Shown here piece by piece: positions 1-9,340 of a DNA stretch of 64,000 bases. The notes below the pieces were generated by a model. The model searched no databases and was not told the DNA's origin. It was given only the letters and a program-made list of their open reading frames with translations. Every line of letters begins with the position of its first letter. Positions within the stretch are counted from its first letter, which is position 1. The stretch is from Paulinella micropora (Eukaryota > Cercozoa > Imbricatea > Euglyphida). The stretch covers positions 529,941 to 593,940 of the forward strand of contig BJOX01000012.1 in the NCBI GenBank assembly GCA_009731375.1, written 5' to 3'. The translations under genes were made by a program, and so were the position numbers.

Positions 1-877
1 TCCATGTATCGGGAAACCATCCGTGGCCAGCCTCCGCTGTTCCCTCAAGTGTTCCAACCGCATATCGCACAGTGCGACTATCTTATTCGGCGTCCATTCA
101 TCCTCCGATGTATCCTCCGCCTCCATTACTTGAGGATCCCCTGTCGCGAAAACCTCGCGTGCCTCTTCGTCAACCGCCGCCTCCTCGGACAGTATCACCT
201 TTACCGCCGCAAAACTGCCGGCCGACCATTCCCCCTCATCCCCCGGCGGGCCGTCTTCCGCCGACCATTCCACCATCTTGTATACAGGTGCGTTCTCGCC
301 CGCGCCATATCGCACCGCCCCCCCTGCACAATCAATGTACGTGCGCATCCGCCTGAGTGCGTCAAAACTCCATAACAGACCCCCCGTGTATGCTGGAACC
401 ACCCAAAATTTGTGTGTGTAAGACGAATCATCCGAGAGGCGAAACATCAACAACATGGTGTCTGTGATCGGCGTGGATCCCGACACCCCACTAACCCATC
501 TCTGCGTCCGCCGCAGTGCTTGCTGGTACCACCGCTGTCCCCCATACTTATCCTGGAATGGTTTCCCCATCACGCTGATCGCCGCCATTGTGTCATTTCC
601 AATGACCTCATCCCCGCCTAACTCATCGCTTGCCACTTTCGTATAGGCTCAAGGGAAATCAGCTCTTTTAATTGAGTCAACCGCTTTCATAGGACTCATT
701 GAATCCGCACGTTCCGCAATCCTTTGATAAGTCTGGAGCAGAAGTCTGTTCCGTTCCCGTTCATTCCCATCATCTCCCCCAGCGAGTCCCGTATTCCTTT
801 TAGGCCCCCGGCCGTTATCCTTATCCTCCGTCTCCCTTTTCTGATCCCCTATCGCCTGTTCCTCTCCCTTATCTTCC

Positions 878-1060
878 CTATTTAGTATTACTACATTCCC
901 CCTGGGCCCCCTTACCGCCCTTATTGCCTATGCTTCCTTGACCCTTATCCTCTTTTCCCCCTCGTTTTCCCCCCTTTTCTTCCTCACGAGTCCGCTGCAC
1001 CTCTGCCTTCTGCCGTTTGTCGTGTGCCCTATCCCCTTTTATACCTTCCCTCGCTCTCAC
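878..1060 (-). pseudogene. Lys/Arg/Glu-rich fragment of the gag-like chain
   Basis: A 60-residue, very charged frame containing DRAHDKRQKAE. The same stretch occurs at 46.86-47.05 kb as DRAHDKQQKAKE, so it belongs to the same retroelement polyprotein. The region from 1 to 870 on the minus strand also resembles 46.3-46.86 kb but is broken into short frames, and no domain is recognisable in it. Confidence 0.4.
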
Positions 1061-1233
1061 TCTCGTCCTTGTCGTTCCTCAGTCAGATCGATGGACTGGC
1101 ATTCGCCTTGCCCAGCCTCCCAGCCCGGGCTGCCGTATCCCGCTCCGTCGATCCGCCGCCTCATCGTACGCGCCTGCCGCCGGCGATCCCCTATCATTCA
1201 GAATTTCCCGCTGCTTATCCCCATTTCCCGCAC

Positions 1234-1587
1234 TTATGCGTTTCCCACCTGTTTTGCCTTCCCCGTGATGATGACGTCGTCCGCGTCATTACGCTGCCGC
1301 AGTCGCGCCTCTTCCTCCCACGGAGCCCGCTCCTGTTCAAATATTCCATGTTTCCGTTCATATTCCTTTTTCATATCCTCTATAAATATTTTCCAACCCG
1401 ACGGCGCGGGTGTTCCCCCTCCCGCCGATCCCTGTCGCTCTGGTAATCCCGCCGCCGCTCCTGATATCAACACCTGTCGGTCCGGGTGTGTATATGGGAA
1501 GCTATATTCTGTTCCCTTTTCCTCCTCTCCCCTTTTCCCCTCTTTTCCCTCCAACTTTCCCCTATCATGCTTTACCATCGAGGCCAT
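1234..1587 (-). pseudogene. Charged middle fragment of the gag-like chain
   Basis: This 117-residue frame contains the segment KHGIFEQERAPWEEE, matching KHGIFEQERAPREQE at 47.3 kb. It is rich in Lys, Glu and Gly and is probably disordered. It lies directly downstream of the RGG-containing frame in both copies. It is likely part of one long original open frame, since cut by frameshifts. Confidence 0.4.
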
Positions 1588-1695
1588 CCCCGGCCTTGCC
1601 TCCGCCGAGCGATTGTATCCCCCTCCTCCTCGTTCTCGGCCTCCTCCTCTGGTTCCTCCGCGGCCTCCCCGCCGTCCACGATCACCATCGCCTCG

Positions 1696-2451
1696 TCATC
1701 CACCTCCCGCCGCGTTTACATACGAGCCCCTATCCTTTCGCTTCCACCCATATTTAACGATGTTCGCGGTGTTGAATCGTTGCAAATCAGGCAACTCATG
1801 GTCATGGAACAGACGTTCCAATCCACCCAGCTGCCACATGCCATGCCGAACCGCCTCCCTTAATTCCGTAAGTGCCGCCGCTCGGTCCTGATCCGACATC
1901 GCGTCCATATCGTCATGGTACAGTGCTTCGTCTTTGTGTACGCGGCATGAGCCCGGGATACGTAGAAACCATATTCCGATTTGCCAGTAGCACGACTTCC
2001 TCCAGTGGCTGAACTCCTTCAGCGCCCGCCGTTCGTACTTCGGGACTCCCGGTGCTCTGCTGAGGCGGTCCTCCGGAGGATATCTCTCTTCGTGCATCTT
2101 CAGATCCATATTTCTAGCCGCCTGCGTATAAAATGATGGGTCCGAAACGTCCGGTCCCTTCGGTCGAAATCCTCCTGCCCCATGTGCCGCATTCACCATC
2201 GGTGATCGTTGGTAATATGGGTGCATATTCTGCCGTCTTTCCTCCCGATTGGACACTGGCCTCGTCCGTCCCCCGAAGCGGTCTCCACCCCCCTGTGAAG
2301 GTCGGCCACGATATTGCCCACGTGAGATACCACCCCCTCCTGTCGGCTGCCGCACCGCCTGCGGCGGCCTCACCGGCGCCTGTGGCATCTTCGATAATAC
2401 CGTGGGATCCACCATCAATTGCTTTATTGCCTTGACGTCGTCGTGATCCAT
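1696..2451 (-). pseudogene. Gag-like protein with RGG-rich stretch
   Basis: A 251-residue frame starting MDHDDVKAIKQL. Around residues 38-66 it has a Gly/Arg/Gln-rich stretch (SRGQYRGRPSQGGG) that could bind RNA in place of the CCHC zinc knuckle usual in Gag; no CCHC motif is visible. It is followed by PFYT/NAARNMDLK and PGVPKYERRALKE, which recur at 47.9-48.1 kb. It continues the frame at 2491-3069, whose end overlaps its start in the paralogous copy. The function as a nucleocapsid-like part is inferred from position and composition. Confidence 0.45.
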
Positions 2452-2490
2452 CTCTCATGCCACCGGGTTGGTCTTGCCCTGCCATTGTTG

Positions 2491-3069
2491 TCATTTCATC
2501 CTGTTGGCTTCCGGTAGTGATGATAGTTTCAGGCCAGCGTTCAGTATTTCCGTTACCACGTTTTTGGTTGTCTGCTTCCTCCATAATCCATGCCCCAGGA
2601 TCAACGGGTACACCTTCCGTTCGTCGTTGATCAAGCAGGTATCCGTGACCTCCTGGAATAGAATTGGTAAGGTCACCCTGGCCCCGATCTTGTCCACTAT
2701 CACCGTTCGTGCCGTCTCCAACTCCTCATGCGCATCGGTGAGAGCCGCGAATCCAAAAACCGCGCCCATGACGTAATGAATGACATCCACCATCTGCCAT
2801 TGCTCCCTCTCCGGATTCCCTTTGACGTGTGTGTCATCAATCGCCTTCCACGTCAGCTGGTCCGCCAATCGCGCATTGGCCCCACTCGTCCCCAAGACGT
2901 CTGCCATGGTGAAACATATTGTTTCCACCTCGGTTCCACACTGCGCCCCACGCAGTTGACTCTTGAATTGTACCGTAAACTGCCGCATCATGTTCATGTA
3001 TCTCCTATCCTCCGCCTTCCCTGGGTTGATGGTCGTATACCCCCTTCTCACCAACTCCGTCTTCTTCAA
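2491..3069 (-). pseudogene. Gag/capsid-like domain
   Basis: A 192-residue frame beginning MKKTELVRRGYTT. The part from MVDVIHYVMGAVFGF to LGHGLWRKQTTKNVVTEIL is the best conserved piece of this element: the second copy (47.83-48.73 kb) has nearly the same order of residues with about three of four identical by eye. It is mostly helical in appearance, which would suit a capsid domain, but I do not recognise a named family. The first 40 residues have no counterpart in the truncated second copy. Confidence 0.45.
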
Positions 3070-3089
3070 CTAATTCATAATCTTTCCTC

Positions 3090-3601
3090 TTAAAGTTTTC
3101 TCCCACCCTGTGACAGATCCCCTTTTCTGGCTACTCCCGCTCGTTCGACTCCTCTTCCTCCCTCCGTCCGATTCTTCCCTTTCCGAATTCTCGTCCGACT
3201 CGGATCCCTCCGAACCACTTCTCTCCTTCTTGCTCTTTCATTTTCTTCTTCTTGCTCTTTTTCTTCTTCTTCTTCGGCGAAGCCGAGTCCTCCTCCGCGA
3301 TTTTCATCCTGATAGTAAATTAAATCCTTATCCATGCCACCCATCCGTCCACACATCCGCGTACCAATGACAAGTGATACGCCCACCTGCGTAGTTCCTT
3401 CCTCGCCGCTTCCTTGGCCTGGTCATCCATCCCCTCGTCGGCCGTCTGCGCCGATTTCATGAGCTTGTATAGTCCCGAATCGGCCTCCTTTAGTTTTCCC
3501 ATGGCATCCATATGTTCCCCATATTGCGGCATAGCATCGCAAAGAAAGTGGCCTCCTTCTTCACCTTTTGTGCCCATGGCGCATGTATTGACTCCAACCA
3601 A
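3090..3601 (-). pseudogene. Acidic/basic linker fragments of the gag-like chain
   Basis: Two overlapping frames (3320-3601 and 3090-3386) carry on from the 3638-4228 frame. The first contains MPQYGEHMDAMGKLKEADSGLYKLMKS, shown here only by its ends MPQYGEHM and YKLMKS. The second is a low-complexity Glu/Arg stretch. The frame change near 3350 suggests a disabling indel. Confidence 0.35.
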
Positions 3602-3637
3602 TCCCCCAAGTCGTCGATCGGATTCAGCATTCGCTCC

Positions 3638-4228
3638 TTATTCCAGTCTCGAATCGCCGATGTGACCTTGGTGTTCTGTTGGCCTATTCCCGACACCAAC
3701 CTGTTGAATCCTGATAGCATCCATCAATTCCTCGATGGTGCCCTTGGCGATGACTTCCCCTTCCGGCAGAATAGACCGAATGATAAAGGCTGGCATGCCC
3801 TTCTGTGACACCAGAGTCCGATGATGTCCCACTCCCACCGCCAACGCCTCTGCCATCATCGCCAACACTCCCGTTTTAATCCCTGGCCCCCAAGTATACT
3901 TGCCCACTGGTAGTACCCAGTCGTTCCATTCCGCGACTGCCTCAATCATTCCACCTTCCTGCTCCGGTGTTGAACGCTTTTTGAACGACTCCAGAGACGG
4001 CTGTTTGTATACGTCGATCATGATCGGAAACTTCTGTAACAACTCCAAGAACTGATCCGACATGATCGGTGGATTTCGCTCATACATTAGCTGCACCGCC
4101 CCCTGCTGATCCTCTTTCTGATCTCCTCCAACTCTCATCGGTGTCACTGAGATCTCCGTGGGCTTAGCAGGCGTGTATATCAGCGGTAGCACCGGTGATG
4201 GGACTGCCCCCGTCGATTCGCTTGCCAT
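3638..4228 (-). CDS. Amino-terminal ORF of the gag-like chain
   Basis: A 196-residue frame starting MASESTGAVPSP. I chose the ATG at 4228 because the conserved motif TTCTACGTTAG ends 9 nt upstream of it (4249-4238 on the minus strand), as it does before three other ORFs here. The protein has a Pro-rich start, then a mixed region with PIMSDQFLELLQKFPIMID and EEGVIAKGTIEELMDAI-like helices. No family was recognised. It is probably the amino-terminal portion of the Gag-like polyprotein, as the following frames continue in the same direction without a promoter-sized gap. Confidence 0.45.
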   Translation of the reverse strand: MASESTGAVPSPVLPLIYTPAKPTEISVTPMRVGGDQKEDQQGAVQLMYERNPPIMSDQFLELLQKFPIMIDVYKQPSLESFKKRSTPEQEGGMIEAVAEWNDWVLPVGKYTWGPGIKTGVLAMMAEALAVGVGHHRTLVSQKGMPAFIIRSILPEGEVIAKGTIEELMDAIRIQQVGVGNRPTEHQGHIGDSRLE

Positions 4229-4237
4229 TTGTCTTAT

Positions 4238-4249
4238 CTAACGTAGAAG
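4238..4249 (-). promoter_or_regulatory. TTCTACGTTAG motif before the ORF starting at 4228
   Basis: The minus strand reads CTTCTACGTTAG and then ATAAGACAA before the ATG. It ends in AG after a pyrimidine-rich piece, so it could be a 3' splice acceptor (cis or trans). Another option is a conserved translation or transcription element. Confidence 0.5.
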
Positions 4250-4333
4250 GGAAAACAAGATAAATAATGAAGACCAATTCCATATATACATATACATATT
4301 TCCCCTCGGGTCTATGTCGCCCTCATCGCCTTC

Positions 4334-5080
4334 TCATACCCCTTCCTCAAGGCCTTCCTTGCCCTTCTGTCCAAATATCACTTTTTTTTTTTTTCCTTTG
4401 TTTTGGTGCAGTTTAATTCCCCCGTCCCCATCCTCTGTCTTACATGCTGAATTGGGCCAGGACGTCCCCATCATCCAATCCCCAGTCATCTCCGTCATCT
4501 CCTTTCTCTTCCGTGTCCTCCTTGTCCCGCTTGTCTCTTCATCCGTCGTTTCCTCATCCATTGTATCCGTGCCTACCTCCTCCTCTGCTGCCAACTCCTC
4601 TAAATGTTTTATCTCCATCTTTGCCTCCAAAGTCGCTATCCACTCCCCCGTCTCTCTTGATCGCCATTCGTTGTCATCTATGTTCCCTTTCGTTTGTTCC
4701 TTCGTCCACCGTCTCCTTAAGTGCCCTATAAACTGTCTCCATTGGTCGGGGTTTTCCCCGTGCCATTTCTCCTCCCACTCTTTCGCTTCTGCCACTGTGC
4801 CCACTTCCCCTGACAGACTAATATTCTGTATCAAACCTCCCAACTTCCGTTCCACCTCCTGTATACGTGTATGTTGTCCACGTGCTTCCTCAGTTTCCTT
4901 ATAATGAGCCCAGCAGGGTTCCCTCATCGTTTGTGGCATTGTACTCGTTCTCTTTTCCCATCTCCTCCTTATGATTTCCCATCTTGACGCCTCAATCACC
5001 TCGGGACTTTGTCGTGCTCGCTCCCGCTCCCTTTCCCACGCCTGAGCCGATTCCGTGACTTGCCCCCCCCGTATCTTCAT
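4334..5080 (-). CDS. Charged coiled-coil protein, tandem paralogue 1
   Basis: A 248-residue frame dominated by Glu, Lys, Arg and Trp, predicted by eye to be long helices. It contains DNEWRSRETGEW, echoed as DNDWDSRETEEW in the next ORF upstream, and EEARGQH, echoed as EEARCQY. The two ORFs are therefore tandem paralogues. The TTCTACGTTAG motif is not seen before this start, so the true start may be elsewhere or it may be an internal part. No catalytic motif is visible. Function unknown. Confidence 0.4.
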   Translation of the reverse strand: MKIRGGQVTESAQAWERERERARQSPEVIEASRWEIIRRRWEKRTSTMPQTMREPCWAHYKETEEARGQHTRIQEVERKLGGLIQNISLSGEVGTVAEAKEWEEKWHGENPDQWRQFIGHLRRRWTKEQTKGNIDDNEWRSRETGEWIATLEAKMEIKHLEELAAEEEVGTDTMDEETTDEETSGTRRTRKRKEMTEMTGDWMMGTSWPNSACKTEDGDGGIKLHQNKGKKKKVIFGQKGKEGLEEGV

Positions 5081-5854
5081 CCAAATCTCCCCGTATCTCC
5101 TTTTCCACTTCCAACTCCTCTTCGAGCTCCTTGTCCTCCTCCCTCATTCTTGCGTCCCTGGCCCGTTCCTGTTCCTGTGTCATTCTCTCCACTTCCTCAT
5201 CCACTGCCATTTCCTCCATTTGCGTGTGGCTTGTCGTCTCTCTTCCCAATTTGTTTCCCTCCTTTCCCTCTTCTCTGGCTGTCTCTTCCTGTTGGGCCCC
5301 CTGCTTAGCGTCCGCCCGCAGCTGTTGAAGCCATTCCTCTGTCTCCCGACTGTCCCAGTCGTTGTCTGGTGTCTGTTCTCCACCCTCTCGATTAAACTTC
5401 TCACCCTTAATGGTTCGACGAACAGTGTCCAACTGTCCTCCCTTCTTTCTCGGAGAGACTGTAACCATTTCTTAGCATGTGCCGCCTTCCCCGTGGCGCA
5501 AGCCCACGCCGTATGCACCCTCTCCGCTACCCATTTTTCCTCCACCTTCGTCAATAAGACCATAAAGATGTATTGACATCTCGCCTCTTCCGACTTAGCA
5601 AATAGCTTCCATAAACCCTCCTTGTCCCTAAACCACTTCCATCGTAATTCCCATAACTGTCTGATCGCCATCCACCTTGTATCCCTCGTCACCCGCTCCG
5701 TTTCCAAAATCGCCCTCACTCGTTCACCCCACTCATCCCCCATCTCATTTGTGAACCGCCCTGCTTCCTCATCCATTTTATATTCCACCTCCCCGCTCTG
5801 TCCCAACTTCTTTTCCTCTTCCGTCAGTTCCGTCCTTATCTCCCGTTTGCTCAT
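4992..5854 (-). pseudogene. Charged coiled-coil protein, tandem paralogue 2 (frameshifted)
   Basis: The start at 5854 (MSKREIRTELTEEEKK) follows the motif TTCTACGTTAGG by 15 nt. The frame runs to 5180. From about 5.47 kb the matching sequence continues in a second frame (4992-5468, with DNDWDSRETEEWLQQL). Its order, RWMAIRQLW, then SEEARCQY, then DNDWDSRET, parallels 4334-5080. I read it as one gene with a frameshift near 5.3-5.45 kb. Composition is Glu/Arg/Lys/Trp-rich, and no enzyme motif was found. Confidence 0.4.
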
Positions 5855-5869
5855 CCCGTGACGTGTGTC

Positions 5870-5881
5870 CTAACGTAGAAG
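5870..5881 (-). promoter_or_regulatory. TTCTACGTTAG motif before the ORF starting at 5854
   Basis: Minus strand: CTTCTACGTTAGG, 15 nt before the ATG at 5854. It is identical over the core to the copies at 4238 and 8500. Confidence 0.5.
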
Positions 5882-5906
5882 TATGCATCGTGTTTCCTAG
5901 CGTCCC

Positions 5907-6155
5907 CTACTCCTCCTTTTTCGCCTTCTTATTAGGCTTGTCCTCCTCCTTGTCTCCTATCTCCCTTTCCCGTTTCTCCTTCCTCCATGCCTCCCTGGCC
6001 TCCTTCCAACTTTGCTCGGCTAAATATCTTGTTCTCCTCATCATAGCCACATTCCTGAACGCCGTCCTCAAACCGTACAGCTCTGCCATCCTCCGTCTTG
6101 TCCCCTCAGTGTCTGCCGGATAGATATCCCCCTGTTGTTCCCTCATCCTCTCCAT
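5907..6155 (-). CDS. Small charged ORF
   Basis: An 82-residue frame (MERMREQQGDIYP...) ending in a Lys-rich tail KPNKKAKKEE that looks like a nuclear-localisation-type cluster. It lies downstream of, and in a different frame from, the 49-codon ORF that starts at 6355. The two may be one gene with a frameshift or an unrecognised intron. No homology was recognised. Confidence 0.3.
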   Translation of the reverse strand: MERMREQQGDIYPADTEGTRRRMAELYGLRTAFRNVAMMRRTRYLAEQSWKEAREAWRKEKREREIGDKEEDKPNKKAKKEE

Positions 6156-6208
6156 CTTCTTCCGCAGGATTTCGAATTACTCTGTTGCTTCGGCCACATG
6201 TAACTTTA

Positions 6209-6355
6209 TATATATCCTTCCCTCCGCATCTCATCCCTTCTCCACATCCCTTTTTCTCCTTCCTCCGTCTCTTCCTCCCATGCCTGTCGCCAAAACTCCG
6301 GCTGTTCCTCCTCGCCCTCGACTTTTTCCTCCTTGTCTGACTTTTTCTTTTCCAT
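6209..6355 (-). CDS. Short Glu/Lys-rich ORF after the motif
   Basis: The ATG at 6355-6353 begins MEKKKSDKEEKVEGEEE and stops after about 49 codons at a TAA in the ATATATAA run. It is kept because the motif variant TTTTACGTTAG lies only 6 nt upstream, as for its neighbours. It may be the first exon of a longer gene continuing at 6155. Confidence 0.35.
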
Positions 6356-6361
6356 TGTGAC

Positions 6362-6373
6362 CTAACGTAAAAG
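6362..6373 (-). promoter_or_regulatory. TTTTACGTTAG motif before the ORF starting at 6355
   Basis: Minus strand CTTTTACGTTAGG, one base different from the other copies, 6 nt before the ATG. Confidence 0.45.
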
Positions 6374-6403
6374 CAATCAGAGGTATCCCCCCCCTCTACC
6401 GTC

Positions 6404-7183
6404 CTACGACAGATAGTTAGTTCGTTGTCGCTTATTCCTGCAACGTTCCTCCATTTCCTCCTCTTCGTCGGGGTTAAGCCCAATTGACTCAAGAGTCCAA
6501 GAAGCTTGGTCATATTGAGTTTTCAAGTACTTCCCACGCCTCTGTCTCGCCAAACTCCACAAGGTCTCGTAGACCTGTTTGTTCTTTCCAGCCTCTTCTT
6601 CCAACTCCTCAAGCTTCCTCTGTCTCTCATCTCCTTGTTCCAAAGCCTCGATTCTCGCCATACACGCCTTGTATAGCTTCCACATATCTTCCACTTGTCT
6701 ATGTATGTTCCTCCCAATACGTATTTCACCCTCGTTCCACAGTTCCGAATCTGGGAAATCCTCCTCCTCGAGGTATGCCTCTTGCCAATAGCTCTTCTTT
6801 TCTTGAGCCATTTTTTCCTCCTCCTTTCTTCCTCTTCGCATCTCCGCCACCTTTCTTTCCCTCAAACGGCACAACGTTTCAAAGCCCTGCCAGACTTCCA
6901 CATGCTCCTTATGTCGTTTTGTCCAGATCCTCGTCTGCAGCTGCTTCGTGCCCGGCTTACCCTTAGCATACGAGGTGGCTATCTCAACGTTCTCTCTCAT
7001 TCTCTCCCTGATCGCGTAGACATTCCTGTCGATGCGGCACTCTCCTTCCTCCCACAACGTGTTATCATCGATATCCTCCTCTGACGGGTCCTTGGGCTTC
7101 GACCCCTGGTCAGACCCCCTTCTGAGCGCGTCGTCCCTCTCCCTCTTGCCTTGTGCCCCCTCCTGATTTTCAGACTCCATCAC
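6404..7183 (-). CDS. Charged protein with an internal two-fold repeat
   Basis: A 259-residue frame starting MMESENQEGAQ. The motif TCTACGTTAGG ends 12 nt before the ATG at 7183. The protein consists of two related halves of about 105 residues: LWEEGECRIDRN (residues 43-54) corresponds to LWNEGEIRIGRN (about 148-159), and each is followed by a Lys/Arg/Glu helix and a W/L-rich segment (FETLCRLRER versus YETLWSLARQ). Such a repeat suggests a real structural protein rather than random sequence. No catalytic motif or membrane segment is visible. Function unknown. Confidence 0.45.
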   Translation of the reverse strand: MMESENQEGAQGKRERDDALRRGSDQGSKPKDPSEEDIDDNTLWEEGECRIDRNVYAIRERMRENVEIATSYAKGKPGTKQLQTRIWTKRHKEHVEVWQGFETLCRLRERKVAEMRRGRKEEEKMAQEKKSYWQEAYLEEEDFPDSELWNEGEIRIGRNIHRQVEDMWKLYKACMARIEALEQGDERQRKLEELEEEAGKNKQVYETLWSLARQRRGKYLKTQYDQASWTLESIGLNPDEEEEMEERCRNKRQRTNYLS

Positions 7184-7195
7184 CGTGTCGTAAAC

Positions 7196-7207
7196 CTAAC
7201 GTAGACA
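7196..7207 (-). promoter_or_regulatory. TCTACGTTAG motif before the ORF starting at 7183
   Basis: Minus strand TGTCTACGTTAGG, 12 nt before the ATG; the core CTACGTTAG is invariant among the five copies. Confidence 0.5.
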
Positions 7208-8499
7208 CCAGAACCCGTGTCATATCATGTTTTCATTTCTCCCAACACCCCTCCCTAAACTCCCTTTGAGCATCTTCCTCTACGCATTCCGTGCGTCAAA
7301 ATAAGGACTTGAAGGGTACTGATATGACCGATATGGGCAGTATTCCATCTTTTGTAAAAAATCCCGCAAAACCCCTTGAAAAGGCTGCCCCTTTTTGTCT
7401 TCACCACCTCAGAGGTTGTCACCCGCAAAAAGCGTGGTTTTCCACTAGGAATTTTGCAGCATGATGCCTTCCTTGTTTTCGTCCTGTTTTGTCATGCCTC
7501 TTGTGTTTTCCCCCATTCCAACTCCACCACTTGTTTCCCCTTTTGATCCTGTGTGGTTCCCGCCACTTTCCATCCTCCAATTCCGTGTGACTGTGGGCAT
7601 AATCCGTCCCATCTCAGCCGTCCTCTAGACCAACCTGACATCTCCATTCCTCCTTACTCCCCTTGTCTCTTTTTCCCAATAAACCCATCCATATGCCATG
7701 TCATATCGTTATTGAACCCTCCAAGCCTTCAAATCCATCCTGTGTTCCCCCCTGTGACATGTTATCCCATGTCTTTGTTCCTTCTTCATGACTTCCTTTC
7801 CGCCATGACACTCTGTGAGTCCCAACCCCTTGCCATGTCTTTCCTGTGATGCCACTCCACCACTCATCATAAAAACACGTGACCATATCAATATAAGCCA
7901 CAGAAAACATACAACCAACAGTTTGCATACGGTTTTCCATCACCTTTCGGAGGGTGACGTGTCATGTGAGTTGTATCCCTTTGACATGTAAATACAGCGG
8001 CAACCCCTGCTCATCGCTCACAAGGCTCAAAAACACATGACGAACCCACAGACTTAATCGCCAAACATACTGAGTCTGCATATAAATATCACCATATTCC
8101 ACGTTAAATTCCAAGTTCTCGTGTCAAAAGTGACTTCCCGCCAAGTGATGTGTGTGTCTCATACAGTGCAACCGTCTCTCATCGAGTCGAGTCCGAGAAA
8201 GCACACGAGAACCAGAAAAGAACACAAGAAATGCATGCCACATGCATACTCGGATCAATTCATAAACATCCGAAAACCATCAAAATACCAAGTTGTCCAT
8301 GAATGAACCATGTCGCATCATCATCGAATCTGTGAAATTTTCCCAAGTGATAGATGTCACAAAAAATTTCAGAGTAACGAGGAAAATTTCCTACCCCGTA
8401 AACCGTATCATGTTTTTATTAGCGACTCCAATGTTGCAGTGACTAAATATTTAATAATATAACCGTGAACTATCTAACGACTTGTAGAATGAGGAATAC
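7208..8499. other. No gene recognised
   Basis: This stretch has mixed composition without long structured frames. I see no RNA gene, transposon end or long repeat in it. Confidence 0.5.
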
Positions 8500-8511
8500 C
8501 TAACGTAGAAG
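8500..8511 (-). promoter_or_regulatory. Outlying TTCTACGTTAG motif
   Basis: Minus strand CTTCTACGTTAGGTA. Unlike the other four copies it is followed by no long ORF, only by about 1.3 kb without a gene before the 7183 start. It may mark the leader or 5' end of the polycistronic-looking unit. Confidence 0.35.
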
Positions 8512-8690
8512 GGACTCCGTACTCTCCAAGCCAAGGATAACCGACAGACCGGAACATCGGGTAATGCCATTATATACCGGGTGGGCCGGCACACAAGTTG
8601 AAGCTGATATTTAAGTAAATATATACCGGTCGGCCGGCAATAATCTAGTACATAAATAAACAATAGCTAAGTCCTGAATCTGACGTTTAT

Positions 8691-8897
8691 TTATTCAGAT
8701 ATTATAGGTGACTTACCCGCCCGGATGGCATGATCATCGAATGCAACTAGCGCGCGGAAGGTGAGTATAAATTGAGGCTCGCAAAACGATCGATTTACGC
8801 TGCCGAGCATCGGCTTGTGGCATCGTGACGATATACCAATATAAATAATTTTAGGAAAGTCAGTGACGCCGACGCAGCGGCCGACGCGCCGGGTCAC
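8691..8897 (-). CDS. Conserved short ORF of the LRR segment, copy A
   Basis: A 68-codon frame with TRRVGR-VGVTDFPKIIYI and AFDDHAIRAGKS. Equivalent frames occur at 26371-26622 (plus) and 53493-53735 (minus). The sequence lies beyond the 3' end of the LRR gene in all three copies. Conservation may simply reflect recent duplication, so its coding status is uncertain. No family was recognised. Confidence 0.3.
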   Translation of the reverse strand: MTRRVGRCVGVTDFPKIIYIGISSRCHKPMLGSVNRSFCEPQFILTFRALVAFDDHAIRAGKSPIISE

Positions 8898-9340
8898 TTA
8901 GCCCTCCCTCGGACCATCCGAGGCTTCCATAATAATAAATACTACTGCAAGTCACGGTGGCACTTCTAGCCGCGCTGACGAGGCATAGAAAACTTAATTT
9001 TGACTCCAGTACTTGAATTGTCCAATGCAATAGCCTGATCAGTAATAATGTTACGCTTTCCTCTCATCTCTACGAATGAAATGTATTCTGTTACTAAAAG
9101 TTGATTGCAAACAATAATATATCAATAATATGAGGATATCTCTTCGTGTCCTGCTCTGACGACTTCTTGGTCCAAACGATGCCCGCCAGATGATGCTGAG
9201 AAACCAGCCGCTCCCATGTCTTGCCGCTTGGAAGTTATCATCTTTTCCGAGGCATTTCCTTAATTTCCTTCATGTCCTTCATGTCCTTTTCTTTATTTTC
9301 TCCTTCTTGCCTCGTTCTGCCTTTCTTTTCTTGAATGGAG

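Larger units (their letters stand above)
1..4228 (-). mobile_element. Decayed gag-like retroelement, copy 1
   Basis: A chain of minus-strand open frames reads from about 4228 down to the window edge, broken by frameshifts and stops. The stretch from about 3.07 kb to 0.7 kb is clearly paralogous to 48.8-46.4 kb: both contain the segments VNAAHGAG, PGVPKYERRALKE and YPLI(L/M)GHGLWR in the same order. In the second copy the chain runs into a reverse-transcriptase-like segment, which is why I read this as the gag part of a retroelement rather than a cellular gene. No long terminal repeat was recognised. The pol part, if present, lies outside the window. Confidence 0.55.
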
